Below are positions 47,443 through 57,724 of a DNA stretch of 64,000 nt, piece after piece. The notes below the pieces were generated by a model that saw nothing but the letters and a program-made list of their open reading frames with translations, was not told where the DNA came from and did not search any database. A program made the translations under genes and the position numbers. The DNA is from an uncultured Sulfolobales archaeon. Lineage in GTDB: Archaea > Thermoproteota > Thermoprotei_A > Sulfolobales > Acidilobaceae. The DNA lies in assembly GCA_937921695.1 (NCBI GenBank), contig CAKZTZ010000005.1:1-64000 (forward strand), in the 5' to 3' direction. Within the stretch, counting starts at the first letter, position 1. Each line of letters begins with the position of its first letter.

Positions 47443-47920
47443 GCTTAGCGTACATTAACTGGTGGCCTATGCCGCAATACTCTGTGCATAACACTAGAAA
47501 CTCTCCTTTAGCGTTTTTAGGGGGCTCCCAGACGAACTCGGCAACATAGCCCGGTAACACCATAATATTAACGCTTGTACCCACAATAGAAAGCCCATGT
47601 ATAACGTCCAGGGAATAAACCCTGAAAGTCACCCTATTAGGGTCTTTCAAAACCACCTCTCTAGGAATGAATGTGAACTGCCTAGCATCAATAGTAACCT
47701 CGTAAATCCCCGGGCCTACCTCCCTAACCCCCGGCTCTAAACTTATACCAGCCTTCCTAGCTTCCTCTAAAGTATAAGCTTCACAAGTCGGGTTAAGACC
47801 CCTAGCAAACCCGTAATAAGCCATTGAAGCAGATAGCCCCACAATGACAGCTACTATCAATAGGATCCAGATATATTCGAATACAGCCTCACGGGACTCC
47901 ATAGAACCAGCCCCCTCCAA
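47399..47920 (-). CDS. heme-copper oxidase subunit II (CuA)
   Basis: VLCTEYCGIGHQLMYAKL, DVIHGLSIVG; N-terminal TM. Confidence 0.93.
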   Translation of the reverse strand: MEGAGSMESREAVFEYIWILLIVAVIVGLSASMAYYGFARGLNPTCEAYTLEEARKAGISLEPGVREVGPGIYEVTIDARQFTFIPREVVLKDPNRVTFRVYSLDVIHGLSIVGTSVNIMVLPGYVAEFVWEPPKNAKGEFLVLCTEYCGIGHQLMYAKLVIERSSAQMAGGG

Positions 47921-48020
47921 TAAGCTTCACTAAAACATAGAGCCACGCTAACACTAGGAGGGCAGCCCATACTAATAGCAGTAACAGTGTAGTCCTCGGA
48001 GGCTGTAGCTTGGACGTCAT
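47889..48020 (-). CDS. 43-aa single-TM protein, candidate small subunit (IIa-like) of the oxidase
   Basis: MTSKLQPPRTTLLLLLVWAALLVLAWLYVLVKLIGGGWFYGVP*, overlapping the start of subunit II; not in the ORF track. Confidence 0.6.
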   Translation of the reverse strand: MTSKLQPPRTTLLLLLVWAALLVLAWLYVLVKLIGGGWFYGVP

Positions 48021-48121
48021 AAAACCACCTCACACGCCATAATAGTAGGTGTTTCCTTCTAGAACCTATATATTTTAAGTTATATGTGTTAATTAGAAAA
48101 GAATTTCTCTTATATGAAATA

Positions 48122-48676
48122 TTAAGCAGATCTTCTGGAAAGGTAGAAGGCTATAGCAACTAGTATAAGCACTAGTATAGCCGCAGCTACAGCTGCTAGG
48201 ATAAAGCTAACTCCCCTCTCTTCAGCTGGCGGCGTCGCAGGAGAGGTTACTGGTGTGGGGGTAGGTGTTGGTGTCGGGGTTGTTGGCGTTGCTCCTATGC
48301 CTAGGAGTGATGCTAGATACTCCTCTACTATTTTAGTGTCTTCTCTCTTCTTCCCCACAAAAGTTGACATTAGGATGAATAGCTCATCCCAAGTTTTAGG
48401 CTCGCCATAGCCCCTAGTTTTAACCTCTTCTGTAACCTCTGCTTTCACAAAATCATTTAAGCTAGTATACTTGCCTGATAAACCCTTCCACCTGGCAACT
48501 ATTTCATCCCAAGTTTTAGCCACTTTTCCATTATGGCAAGCGGTGCAGCCTAGTTTCGCGAAAGCGTCTTTAGCTTGAGCTTCTGTAGGTTGACTTAAGA
48601 CTGTTAGAGACGCTAGGGCTACCGCCAAGATTAGGGTTGCCGTTAAAATTAACGCTGTTAGACCCTTTAACCTCAA
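48122..48676 (-). CDS. membrane-anchored monoheme c-type cytochrome
   Basis: Signal peptide, LGCTACHNGKVAKTW, Thr-Pro linker, C-terminal TM. Confidence 0.85.
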   Translation of the reverse strand: MRLKGLTALILTATLILAVALASLTVLSQPTEAQAKDAFAKLGCTACHNGKVAKTWDEIVARWKGLSGKYTSLNDFVKAEVTEEVKTRGYGEPKTWDELFILMSTFVGKKREDTKIVEEYLASLLGIGATPTTPTPTPTPTPVTSPATPPAEERGVSFILAAVAAAILVLILVAIAFYLSRRSA

Positions 48677-48777
48677 CTAGACATCCCCCTGCATCATAGT
48701 GTGAAATGTCTTCCAGGTCTTAAATCTTTTTATATAAGTCCTAGTTTTGAGTAGTATTTAAAACTCTAGGGTGCTCG

Positions 48778-49020
48778 TTAAACGCTTTCAACGCTTGTCA
48801 GGGTTTTTAACGTTTTTATAACATCTTCCAGGCTTGCTTTCTTCCTAGCTTTTTTCAATATCCTAGCTTTACCCGGCTTCTCTGTGGCTAGGGCTTCTAT
48901 GGCTTTGTTAAGGATTTTAAACCCTTCAGAGTTTAGTCTTTCCATTTTGTCAAAATATTTATCCTTGTTCTCGATCATGTGCCTCAGGAGGTGTATTGCA
49001 TATTCTACGCTCCTCCCCAC
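48778..49020 (-). CDS. UPF0147-like small protein
   Basis: Short helical protein with pattern of the family. Confidence 0.5.
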   Translation of the reverse strand: MGRSVEYAIHLLRHMIENKDKYFDKMERLNSEGFKILNKAIEALATEKPGKARILKKARKKASLEDVIKTLKTLTSVESV

Positions 49021-49148
49021 CGCTTTTAACCCTTAGAGTTCTCTTAGTCTGGGGTGGTTTTAAACTTCTCCTGGAAAGTTGGTGGCTGTTAAGATGAGGA
49101 TAGTGATCTATTGTTTTAACCTTTAAGTTTTAAGGTTTTAATGGTGGC

Positions 49149-50732
49149 TTGGTTTTGAGTGTTTTAGGCTATGTTTTCGAGTCGCCTAACCCTAGGGTTT
49201 CCAGTGTTTTTTCGGAGGCGCCTTTACCTTTGGGAGAGTATGTTTCCATGAAGTTTAAAGACCCTAGGGGCGGAGGCTTTATTACGGCTTTAGCTATAGT
49301 CTCTAATTCAGGGTATAGGCTTGCCGTCCCTACTAGTTTCCTCAGATATATAGGGCGTGAGGGTTCCGGGGGTGTAGAGCCTCCCAAGCTTTCACCTATA
49401 GCCCTCTATGTTATAGCTGAGGTTCTCGAAGGAGGTTTCCCCGAGCCTCCCAGGTATCCAGTTCCGCCTGACACGCCCGTGGAGCCTGCTAGTGCGGGTC
49501 TCCTAGAGAGTGTTTATGGCCTCGGCGGAGTAGTTAGGATTGGGGGGCTTGCTCCTAGAAAGTTGGGGGTTGAGGTTAGGGTTAACCCTGATAAGCTCGC
49601 CAAACACTTGTTCATAGCTGGAGCTACAGGCTCGGGTAAGAGTAACCTTGTAGCTATATTGGCTGATAGGCTTTCAGCTATTGGAGCTCCAGTCCTAATA
49701 TTTGATGTCCACGGAGAGTATAATATTATGCCTGAAGACGGGGATACTAGTAAGGTAATCCTAGTTCAGGCGAAAATCAACCCGCTTAAAATGTCTCCTA
49801 GGGTCATCTCAACGATAATAATACCCGAGCCGGCGGCCAGAAGGCAGAGGAGGCAGCTAGCCGTAGCTATCAAGACCCTAAACTCTAACATAATAGGAGT
49901 GGTGAGGAAAGAGAAAACATCACCCGACAGGGTCATAGAGATGATGGCGTCGCAACATGAAATAGAGATAGAAGAGGCTGAGGATCTTGGGAGGGAGGAG
50001 CTCCTAGCAGAATATTACAAGGAGCTCCTAATAAAGACTGTGAAAATCAATGCACACACGAGTGATGAAAAGAAGAGGGCTGACACTATAATAGATAAAG
50101 TTGAAGAGTTCTTCGAGAGAACACCTGTAACGATAACTGGAGAGCAGCCCACAAAACATGTGAGGCCTGGAACTATAACTGTCGTAGACGTGTCAGCCTT
50201 GGACGATGAACAGAAAAGATGGATACTAAAGGTAATAGTGGACGAGCTACTAGTAAAACTCAAGGAGGGGGAAACCCCAATAGTCCTAGTAGTTGAGGAA
50301 GCCCCCCTATTCCTGGGCATAGAGCTAGGACACCCTGTAAAGACTACACTCCAAAAATTCGCTCGGGAAGGGAGGAAATTCGGGGGATGCCTTATAATTG
50401 TAAGCCAGAGACCTAGAAGCCTAGACATAAACGTTGTAAGCCAACTCCAAAACTTCGCATTCCTCAGAATGGTCCAAGAAGAAGATGTGAAAGCAGTAAT
50501 GAACATAGCAGATAACCTAGACCAGAGCCTAGCAAACATAATACCAACACTACCAGATGGAAGAGCAATAATAATGGGGGAGTGGGCTGGAAGATTCCCA
50601 GCCCTAGTAGATATAGACCTCCACAAAGGGAAGAAAGTAGGCGCGACACCACCCCTAACGAAAATATGGAGCGAGATGAGGGAAAAAGAGAAGATGGGGA
50701 AAGAAGAGAGGGTGGTCTTCAGCGTGGAATAG
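49149..50732 (+). CDS. herA: HerA-type bipolar DNA helicase
   Basis: HLFIAGATGSGKSNLVAILADRL, VEEAPLFL, IIVSQRPRSLDINVVSQLQNF. Confidence 0.95.
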   Translation: MVLSVLGYVFESPNPRVSSVFSEAPLPLGEYVSMKFKDPRGGGFITALAIVSNSGYRLAVPTSFLRYIGREGSGGVEPPKLSPIALYVIAEVLEGGFPEPPRYPVPPDTPVEPASAGLLESVYGLGGVVRIGGLAPRKLGVEVRVNPDKLAKHLFIAGATGSGKSNLVAILADRLSAIGAPVLIFDVHGEYNIMPEDGDTSKVILVQAKINPLKMSPRVISTIIIPEPAARRQRRQLAVAIKTLNSNIIGVVRKEKTSPDRVIEMMASQHEIEIEEAEDLGREELLAEYYKELLIKTVKINAHTSDEKKRADTIIDKVEEFFERTPVTITGEQPTKHVRPGTITVVDVSALDDEQKRWILKVIVDELLVKLKEGETPIVLVVEEAPLFLGIELGHPVKTTLQKFAREGRKFGGCLIIVSQRPRSLDINVVSQLQNFAFLRMVQEEDVKAVMNIADNLDQSLANIIPTLPDGRAIIMGEWAGRFPALVDIDLHKGKKVGATPPLTKIWSEMREKEKMGKEERVVFSVE

Positions 50733-50824
50733 TGTGGAAACAAATCCTACTTCCTTTGTTTTAATTCTAGGGGGTTGAGTCTAAATTAAGCTTCCCCCGT
50801 TAATGGTTTAAGTGGGGGCGGAGC

Positions 50825-52018
50825 ATGGGTTTAGTGAGGCTGCTCCACGTGGCCGACACTCATTTGGGGGTTGTTCCTTACGGTTTAGCTGAGAGGGAGA
50901 GGGATTTCTACGATGTTTTCAGGGAGGTTGTTGATATAGCTATTGGGAGGAGGGTTAACGCTATCATTCATGGGGGCGATCTTTTCCACACTTCTAGGCC
51001 GAAGCCCACTACTTTAATTAGAGCTGTAAGAGATCTTCAGAGGCTTAGGGATGCTGGTATAGAGTTTATCGTGGCCCCGGGGAATCATGAACTCCCGAAA
51101 GGGGAGCATGTTGGTTCCCCGGTGAGGCTTCTCGAAATACTGGGGCTTGCTAGGTCTTCTCACGGTTTTGATAAGCCTGATGTTTATAGTTTAGGGGGTG
51201 TTGATGTTATAGTGTTCTCTGAGTGGTCCTCAGGCCTCTTAGTGAATTTTGATCCTTTGAGCCTCCCAACAACTCATGTTAAGATAGCTCTAGCGCACGT
51301 GTCTCTCTGTGACGCCCTCTTGCAGGCTGAAAATGTTCCCGAGTCTTCTTGTCCCAGCAGGGTTTACTCGAGCCTTATACGTAAGGGGTATTCTTATGTT
51401 GCTCTAGGCGATATTCACACTAGGTGGGTGGGGAGCCTGGAGGATGGGACCCCCATAGTGTACCCGGGGTCTACAGAGTATCTCGGTGTTGACGAGTATG
51501 AGAGGGATCCTGAGAGGAGCGTTTATATAGTAGATGTCGAGGGGCCTGGGGATGTGAAGTTTGAAAGGGTTAAGCTTGAATCTGTTAGGCCCTGGATAGT
51601 TGTTGAAGGGGATGTGAATAACGTGTACAAGATGGTGCAGGGCATTAAGAAGCCTGGGGGTAAGGAGCCTATTGTTATTGTGAGGGTTAAAGGTGGGATA
51701 AGCGGGCTCTCTAGAGAGAGGCTCCTAAATATTCTTGAAAGCCTTAGGAAGAGTAACAGCATACTATATTATAACGTTGAAGTTGAGGGGGGCAGGTTTT
51801 CCCCGAGACCTACCCAGAGACAGGCTCAGGCAAAAGTTAGTGTTGAGAGTGTCATAAGGGATGTAGTGAAGTGTAATGAGGCAGTTAACCTAATAAAGAA
51901 AATAATAGAGGACCCTAAGCTAGCAGGAGATTTTATCGAAGAACTAGAGCGTGACGAGAGCATAGTCAAATGCCTCGAGAATGCTAGGGACGCTAGTAGG
52001 AGGTTGAGAGCTCTATGA
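50825..52018 (+). CDS. mre11: Mre11 nuclease
   Basis: LLHVADTHLGVVPYG, IHGGDLFHTSRPKP, APGNHELPK, LGDIHTRW. Confidence 0.95.
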   Translation: MGLVRLLHVADTHLGVVPYGLAERERDFYDVFREVVDIAIGRRVNAIIHGGDLFHTSRPKPTTLIRAVRDLQRLRDAGIEFIVAPGNHELPKGEHVGSPVRLLEILGLARSSHGFDKPDVYSLGGVDVIVFSEWSSGLLVNFDPLSLPTTHVKIALAHVSLCDALLQAENVPESSCPSRVYSSLIRKGYSYVALGDIHTRWVGSLEDGTPIVYPGSTEYLGVDEYERDPERSVYIVDVEGPGDVKFERVKLESVRPWIVVEGDVNNVYKMVQGIKKPGGKEPIVIVRVKGGISGLSRERLLNILESLRKSNSILYYNVEVEGGRFSPRPTQRQAQAKVSVESVIRDVVKCNEAVNLIKKIIEDPKLAGDFIEELERDESIVKCLENARDASRRLRAL

Positions 52019-54306
52019 TAGTTAGGGAGGTTATTCTCGAAAACATACTCTCGCATGAGAACACGAGCGTGGACTTCACTAGAGGAGTTAACGTTATAGT
52101 TGGGCCTAACGGTTCAGGCAAGAGCTCCATAATAGACTCTATACTTCTAGCTCTCATAGCCCCATGTACTAGTGCTCCTGAAGAAGTTGTCAGGGCCAGG
52201 CTAGATAATATCATCAGGGTAGGGTCGAGGAAGGGCGGGGTTAGAGTTAAGGTGGAGGTTGGAGGCTCCACTTACACTGTTAAGAGGACTATAGAGAGGA
52301 GGGGTCCGAGAGAGGCTGTGTCAACGATAACGCTACACGACCCTAGCGATAAGCTCTTAGCTAGGGGTAGGGAGGAGGTTTGCGATAAGGTGAAGAGCAT
52401 TCTCGGCCTTCACAGCCCCCACAAGGTTCTAACGTCAACCCTCATATCGAGGCAGGGTTTTTTAACGGAGCTCCTGGAGATGAGCCCCTCGGAGAGGAAG
52501 GAGAGGATACTCGAGCTAGTGGGCCTCCAGAAGCTTGAGGAAGCTAAGGAGAGCCTTAGGGATGCTAATAGAAACCTTAAGTCTAAAGTTGATATTCTAA
52601 GGAGTAAGAAGGAGGATCTTAAGAGTAAAGAGGTGAAATTAAAGGATATTGAGGATGAAATAGGGAGGCTTGAAAGGGAGGTTGGGGAACTTAAGAAAAC
52701 CCTTAACGGAAAGCTCCTCGAAAAGAACATGCTGGAAGAGAAACTCTCAAAACTCGAGAAGGCCCTCAAAGCTTGGAGTAAGCTTAAGCCCCTCGAAGAA
52801 CTAAAAAAGCTTATAGATGAGAAGGGGGTAGAGCTAGACAAGTCGAGAATAGAGCTTTCCAGAATACCCCAGGTCGACCAGGCAACTTTAGAAGACATAA
52901 ATAAAACATGGAGCCTAGCCCTCAGCCTGGAGAGGAGTGTTGAGAAAGCTCAAGCTGAAGTAGAAAATCTAAGATCTAGAATTGAAAACCTCACCAGGAA
53001 AGCTGTTGAGACACTTAAAGAAGCCGGGATCAAATCTGGAAACCTCAAAGAAGCGTTAGAGGCTCTAGACGCTGAGCTTATGAAGCGCGTTGAAACTCTC
53101 GGGGCTCTAGACGTGGAGCTTAAATCTGTGGAAAGCCTTATAAACGTTAAGCCTCTCGAGGAGCGATGCCCGTTCTGCGGGGCTCCCCTCACTAGGGATA
53201 GGCTGGAGCATATAATTGTAGAGCATAAGAGGAGGCTTGAAGAGCTTAGAGCTAGGAAATCCGAAATAGCTAACGAGAAGAAGATGCTCGAGGATATTAG
53301 GAACAAGGTTTCCAAGATAAACTTTGACATTGAAATAGCTAGTAAGGGGATTGAGGATACTTTAAACAACATGGAAGAAGCTAAGAGGGAGCTGGAAAAG
53401 TTTTTAAACAAGTGTTCAGAGGTCTCACCTTTATTCAACGTCGCTAAAGTCACTAAAGTTAACGACTGCCCGGTAAAAGCGATGGGAGAGCTCCTCAATA
53501 AAAAGAGGGAGCTCGAAGTTAAGATTAGAGAAGCGGAAAAGTCCCTCAGGGAACTCAGAGAGAAGTTTAACGAGGAAGTTTACAAGGAACTTGTTGAAGA
53601 GTGGAGAACGCTCAGCGAAGGAGCCGACATCACCTCTATAGAGGTTGAATATGATAGAGTTAGGAGGGAGATCAAAACACTAGAGAAGATTATAGATGAA
53701 ATTAAAAGTAGAATATCCAGGAACCAAGGAATACTAGAAGCTAGGAAGAAGGAAGCTTCAGATATCAAGAAGGAAATTGAAAGCCTAAAAGCTGAAGTCG
53801 AGAAGCTCCGAGTTAAAGAGAGGGTCCTCGAAGTATCTGAATGGGTCTCTAACAACCTCCTAGGCAAGGGAGGCCTCCTAGCTACGAGGCTCACAGAAGC
53901 CTTGAGAAACTCTCTCGAGGCCGGGGTCAACGACACTCTAAGGTTGATGGAGAGAGACTTTAATATAAAGATCCAGGAAGACTTTAACATAACAGTTGTG
54001 AGGGGAGACCAGCAACTCGATGTTAGAAGCCTGAGCGGGGGCGAGAAAACAATGCTAGCCATAGCTTTCAGACTAACCCTAGCAGCACTCCTAATAGAAG
54101 AGCCTATATCAACATTAATACTCGACGAGCCCACAGAATACCTGGACGAAAACTCTAGAAAGACTGTATTCGAAATCATAAGAAAAATAGCTGGCTACAT
54201 AGACCAGGTCATAGTAGTAACGCACGACACCGAGGTCGAAGAAATAGCCGACAGGCTTATTAGTGTGCGAAAAGAAGGAGATAGAAGTATAGTTAAAATA
54301 GATTGA
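52015..54306 (+). CDS. rad50: Rad50 ATPase
   Basis: NVIVGPNGSGKSSIIDSILLAL, zinc hook CPFCGAPL, RSLSGGEKTMLAIAFRL, LILDEPTEYLDEN. Confidence 0.97.
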   Translation: MIVREVILENILSHENTSVDFTRGVNVIVGPNGSGKSSIIDSILLALIAPCTSAPEEVVRARLDNIIRVGSRKGGVRVKVEVGGSTYTVKRTIERRGPREAVSTITLHDPSDKLLARGREEVCDKVKSILGLHSPHKVLTSTLISRQGFLTELLEMSPSERKERILELVGLQKLEEAKESLRDANRNLKSKVDILRSKKEDLKSKEVKLKDIEDEIGRLEREVGELKKTLNGKLLEKNMLEEKLSKLEKALKAWSKLKPLEELKKLIDEKGVELDKSRIELSRIPQVDQATLEDINKTWSLALSLERSVEKAQAEVENLRSRIENLTRKAVETLKEAGIKSGNLKEALEALDAELMKRVETLGALDVELKSVESLINVKPLEERCPFCGAPLTRDRLEHIIVEHKRRLEELRARKSEIANEKKMLEDIRNKVSKINFDIEIASKGIEDTLNNMEEAKRELEKFLNKCSEVSPLFNVAKVTKVNDCPVKAMGELLNKKRELEVKIREAEKSLRELREKFNEEVYKELVEEWRTLSEGADITSIEVEYDRVRREIKTLEKIIDEIKSRISRNQGILEARKKEASDIKKEIESLKAEVEKLRVKERVLEVSEWVSNNLLGKGGLLATRLTEALRNSLEAGVNDTLRLMERDFNIKIQEDFNITVVRGDQQLDVRSLSGGEKTMLAIAFRLTLAALLIEEPISTLILDEPTEYLDENSRKTVFEIIRKIAGYIDQVIVVTHDTEVEEIADRLISVRKEGDRSIVKID

Positions 54307-54473
54307 TATCTCAATACTCGGAAGCATGGCAACAGATAACAGTGAAGTCTTTAAGGTAAGGCTTATGAGTGGGGCTTAGCACATTTACGTATTATAGGGT
54401 TAATATTCTCAGCTGTCAAGTTTTCCCGTATATGATTTTAATTCTTGTAGATTCAATTTTTTTGGTGTGCAAT

Positions 54474-55115
54474 ATGGAGGGTGGGGTTTCTACTCTCGAC
54501 TCTATAATTGAGGCCGCTGACAGATATTTGGCTGATAGGGATAAGGTTAGAGAGTCAGCTATTAGGCTTTCGAGGGATGTTGTCAGGCTTTCTAAGATGG
54601 TCATAAACTCTATATACTCTGGAGATCTCGATGCTGCTTTGAAGAAGGCTTTAGATATGGATTCTATAGTCTCAGAGCTTAGGGGGCTTCTGGAGGGTTA
54701 TCCTGATATTTACTATTCGGGTCTCGTGTATAATGCTTTGAGCGAGTATGTTGAGGCTTCCCTATTCTTAGATGTGGTTTCGGGGAGGGGGCTTAGGGGG
54801 TTTGAGGAGCTTGGGGTGCCTCTGGTGCCTTATCTTCAAGGTTTGGGAGATCTCGTGGGGGAGCTTAGGAGGCTTGCCTTGGAGAAGGTTAGGGGTGAGG
54901 ATTTTGAGGGGGCTTGGAGGCTTTACAGGTTTATGGAGACTATTTATCTGGGTCTCTCTAAGCTTAACTATGTTGAAGCTTTAATCCCGGGGGTTAGGCA
55001 TAAGGTTGACGTGGCTAGGAGGCTTGTCGATGAAACCCTAGCTCTCCTAGTCGACGTTGAGTCTAGGAGGAGGCTTCAAGAGTTTCTCAGGGCTTCTAGG
55101 ACGTTAGAGTTCTAG
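54474..55115 (+). CDS. translin-like protein (ORF track start 54369; ATG 54474 more likely)
   Basis: Helical protein DKVRESAIRLSRDVVRLSKMVINSIYSGD, EYVEASLFL as in archaeal translin family. Confidence 0.7.
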   Translation: MEGGVSTLDSIIEAADRYLADRDKVRESAIRLSRDVVRLSKMVINSIYSGDLDAALKKALDMDSIVSELRGLLEGYPDIYYSGLVYNALSEYVEASLFLDVVSGRGLRGFEELGVPLVPYLQGLGDLVGELRRLALEKVRGEDFEGAWRLYRFMETIYLGLSKLNYVEALIPGVRHKVDVARRLVDETLALLVDVESRRRLQEFLRASRTLEF

Positions 55116-55540
55116 CTTCCTTTATTCTTGCAGTTGCCCATTATTATTACTAGCATATTTTCTAGTTTAATATTCCTCTTCTCTAGTACGCCCTTAATCT
55201 CTTCTAGAGCCCCACTGTCTAGATCCTTTATGGCTACGGGCTCCTTACATACTATGTTAACGTGGGGCCTCGCCCTGTCAATGTATAGTTTACCATCTAG
55301 GTAGAAAACCCTTATAACCCCTAGAGATTCTAGCATCATAATAGTATTATAGACTGTTGAAACCCCGGTCCCCGGTAGTACCCCCTGCGACTCCTCATGG
55401 AGTTCCTTGAGTGTAGGGTGCTTCTCAACAGTCTCTAATATCATTTTAGTGAGTAGCACCCTCTGAGGGGTCATCCTGTAGCCTCTATTCTTAAGCTCCT
55501 CCACTATGTTCTTAAGCTCCTCGCTCATTTCAAGACTCAA
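55112..55540 (-). CDS. Fur/PerR family regulator
   Basis: YRMTPQRVLLTKMILETVEKHPTLKELHEES...GVSTVYNTIMMLESLGVI. Confidence 0.93.
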   Translation of the reverse strand: MSLEMSEELKNIVEELKNRGYRMTPQRVLLTKMILETVEKHPTLKELHEESQGVLPGTGVSTVYNTIMMLESLGVIRVFYLDGKLYIDRARPHVNIVCKEPVAIKDLDSGALEEIKGVLEKRNIKLENMLVIIMGNCKNKGS

Positions 55541-55693
55541 GCTTTTACACCCCTAAACTTTCTCCCAACTAGATTACTATTGTAGTTGAAAGGTTATTAG
55601 TATTAGCCTGTACTCAGAGCACTAACTAGAGAGATACTCGAGGCTATTTTTCAGGGCGTTAAAATTATAAAGCTTCTCTTAAAAGTTACGACT

Positions 55694-56719
55694 TTGAGGT
55701 TATGTGGGTTGAGAGTTTGGGCTTCAACTCTTGGAGGGTTCTCTAGGAGCAGGCTTGTTAGGAGGGTTTTAAGAGATTACGAGCTCGGGTTAACAAGTTA
55801 TGGTGATGTTGAGAGGACTTTATTAGAAGCTTCTTCAGCAATCATAGGGGTTCAGGTTGCTTCGGGACTAGCTTATGTTACTGATGGGATGCTAGACTGG
55901 CACGATATTTTCAGGCCTTTCGTGGAGTCGTGGCGTAACGTGACCCCCACGGGGCTCCTCAGGTTTTTCGATAACAACTTCTTCTATAGGATTCCAAGGT
56001 TCACAGGGCTCCCGGAGCCTTCAAGGCTCGTGCTGGCTCCTAGGGTTAGAAAATTCGCCCCTATAGCTGAGCCTTCAGGGTTTAAAGTCGTCCTCCCAGG
56101 GCCTGTAACTTTCGCCCTAATGTCTTCTAACGAGAGCGGCTATTCTCTCGAGGAGCTCTCGGAAGCTATAGCTAATATACTAGCTGGGGAGGCTAAAGCT
56201 GCAGTGGAGGCTGGGGCTTCAATGGTTCAGATTGACGAGCCCATGTTGACGGATCCTGAAGTCTCTAGGGACTCCGCAGTCCTCGCCGCAGAACTCTCTT
56301 CCAGGATAGCCTCGGCGTCAGGCCCTGCTAGGACAATACTAGCTTTGTATTTCGACGTGCCCAGGGCTGATGTCTACGAGGAGCTCCTTAATTCTAAAGT
56401 TCAATGTTTATCTCTCGACTTGATCGACGCTCTTGAGAGGGCTTTGAAGCTCACCGCCTCTAAGGGTTTTGGGGGTCATTGCGCTGTTCTGGGTCTCGTC
56501 AACTCTAGGGTTGTTCATGAAGACCCTATAGATAAACTATCCTCTATAGCTGGGAAGGCCTTGAAAGACTATAGTGGGGAGGAGGCTGGCTTAACCACTA
56601 GTACATGGCTAGACCTCATACCTTACGATTACAGTGTTAGGAAGGCGAGGATATTAGGTTTGCTCGCTGAGAAACTAGCACATAGTAGGGCGTGGGAGCT
56701 GGTGTGGAGGGCTGGGTGA
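55694..56719 (+). CDS. MetE N-terminal-like methionine synthase paralog
   Basis: Coupled to 56726; PGPVTFALMS, VQIDEPMLTD; begins with RLVRRVLRDYELG. Confidence 0.8.
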   Translation: MRLCGLRVWASTLGGFSRSRLVRRVLRDYELGLTSYGDVERTLLEASSAIIGVQVASGLAYVTDGMLDWHDIFRPFVESWRNVTPTGLLRFFDNNFFYRIPRFTGLPEPSRLVLAPRVRKFAPIAEPSGFKVVLPGPVTFALMSSNESGYSLEELSEAIANILAGEAKAAVEAGASMVQIDEPMLTDPEVSRDSAVLAAELSSRIASASGPARTILALYFDVPRADVYEELLNSKVQCLSLDLIDALERALKLTASKGFGGHCAVLGLVNSRVVHEDPIDKLSSIAGKALKDYSGEEAGLTTSTWLDLIPYDYSVRKARILGLLAEKLAHSRAWELVWRAG

Positions 56720-56725
56720 GGGGCT

Positions 56726-57721
56726 TTGGCTAGCTATACTGTTCCTGTGAAATTCCCCACGACTGTTGTAGGTAGTTATCCTAAGATGCCTCAGGCTGAA
56801 GAGGCTATAAAGAGGAGGAAAGCTGGGGAGATTAGCGAGGAAGAGTTCTTAGACCTTGTTAAGCCTGCTGTCAGGGATGTTGTAAACGACTACGTTTGGG
56901 CTGGAGTAGATATTATAAGTGATGGGGAGCAGGCTAGGGATGACATGGTTGTATACTTTGCCGAGAGGCTTGGAGGTTATGGTAGGGGGGATTGGGTCAG
57001 GGTTTTCGATAACGTTTACTTCAAGAAGCCTATAGTGACGGGTAAGGTTGAATGGTTAAGGCCCATGATACTCGACCACTGGGAGTACGCTACGAGTATA
57101 AGTATGGGGAGGCCTGTTAAAGCCATTATAACAGGCCCCTACACTATGGTGGAGTGGAGTTTCGACATACACTATAGAGATAAGAGGGAACTAGTGCTAG
57201 ACTTGGCTAAAGTCGTTAGGAGGGAGCTTGAAGAGCTGGTGAAGAGGGGGGCTAAATATGTTCAAGTAGATGAGCCAGCACTATCCACTAGGCCCTGGAG
57301 GGAAGATGCTGAGCTCCTTAAAGAAGCTTTAGACATAGTGTTTAAAGGTTTAGATGCTAAGAGGATAGTCCACATATGCTTCGGGAGGCTGGAGAGGATA
57401 ATACCATACATACTAGATTACCCGGTAGACCAGTTCGACCTAGAAATGAAAAACAGCAACTTCAGACTACTACCGTTCCTTAAAGAATACGGCTATAATA
57501 AGGAGCTAGGCTTCGGAGTAGTAGACGTGCACATTCACCAAGTGGAGAGCGTGAAGGAAATAGAGGAGGCTATAGATAAGCTCATGAAAACAGACATAGT
57601 GGGGCCTGAGAAAACATATATAAAACCAGACTGCGGCCTGAAAAGACAACAGAGGGAGACAGCAAGGCTAAAACTCAAAAACATGGTGGAAGCAGCGAAG
57701 AGAGCTAGAGAGAAATGGTAG
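56726..57721 (+). CDS. metE: archaeal core MetE methionine synthase
   Basis: [55 protein letters not shown]. Confidence 0.93.
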   Translation: MASYTVPVKFPTTVVGSYPKMPQAEEAIKRRKAGEISEEEFLDLVKPAVRDVVNDYVWAGVDIISDGEQARDDMVVYFAERLGGYGRGDWVRVFDNVYFKKPIVTGKVEWLRPMILDHWEYATSISMGRPVKAIITGPYTMVEWSFDIHYRDKRELVLDLAKVVRRELEELVKRGAKYVQVDEPALSTRPWREDAELLKEALDIVFKGLDAKRIVHICFGRLERIIPYILDYPVDQFDLEMKNSNFRLLPFLKEYGYNKELGFGVVDVHIHQVESVKEIEEAIDKLMKTDIVGPEKTYIKPDCGLKRQQRETARLKLKNMVEAAKRAREKW

Positions 57722-57724
57722 AAG

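Noticed and set aside
48230-48300. TPTPTPTP DNA repeat as a satellite or CRISPR-like repeat
   Set aside because: It simply encodes the Thr-Pro stalk of the anchored cytochrome c.
50015-50743. Long minus-strand ORFs inside herA, mre11 and rad50 (also 52410-52898, 52950-53498, 53580-54179)
   Set aside because: Antisense of strongly supported genes; no recognisable domains.
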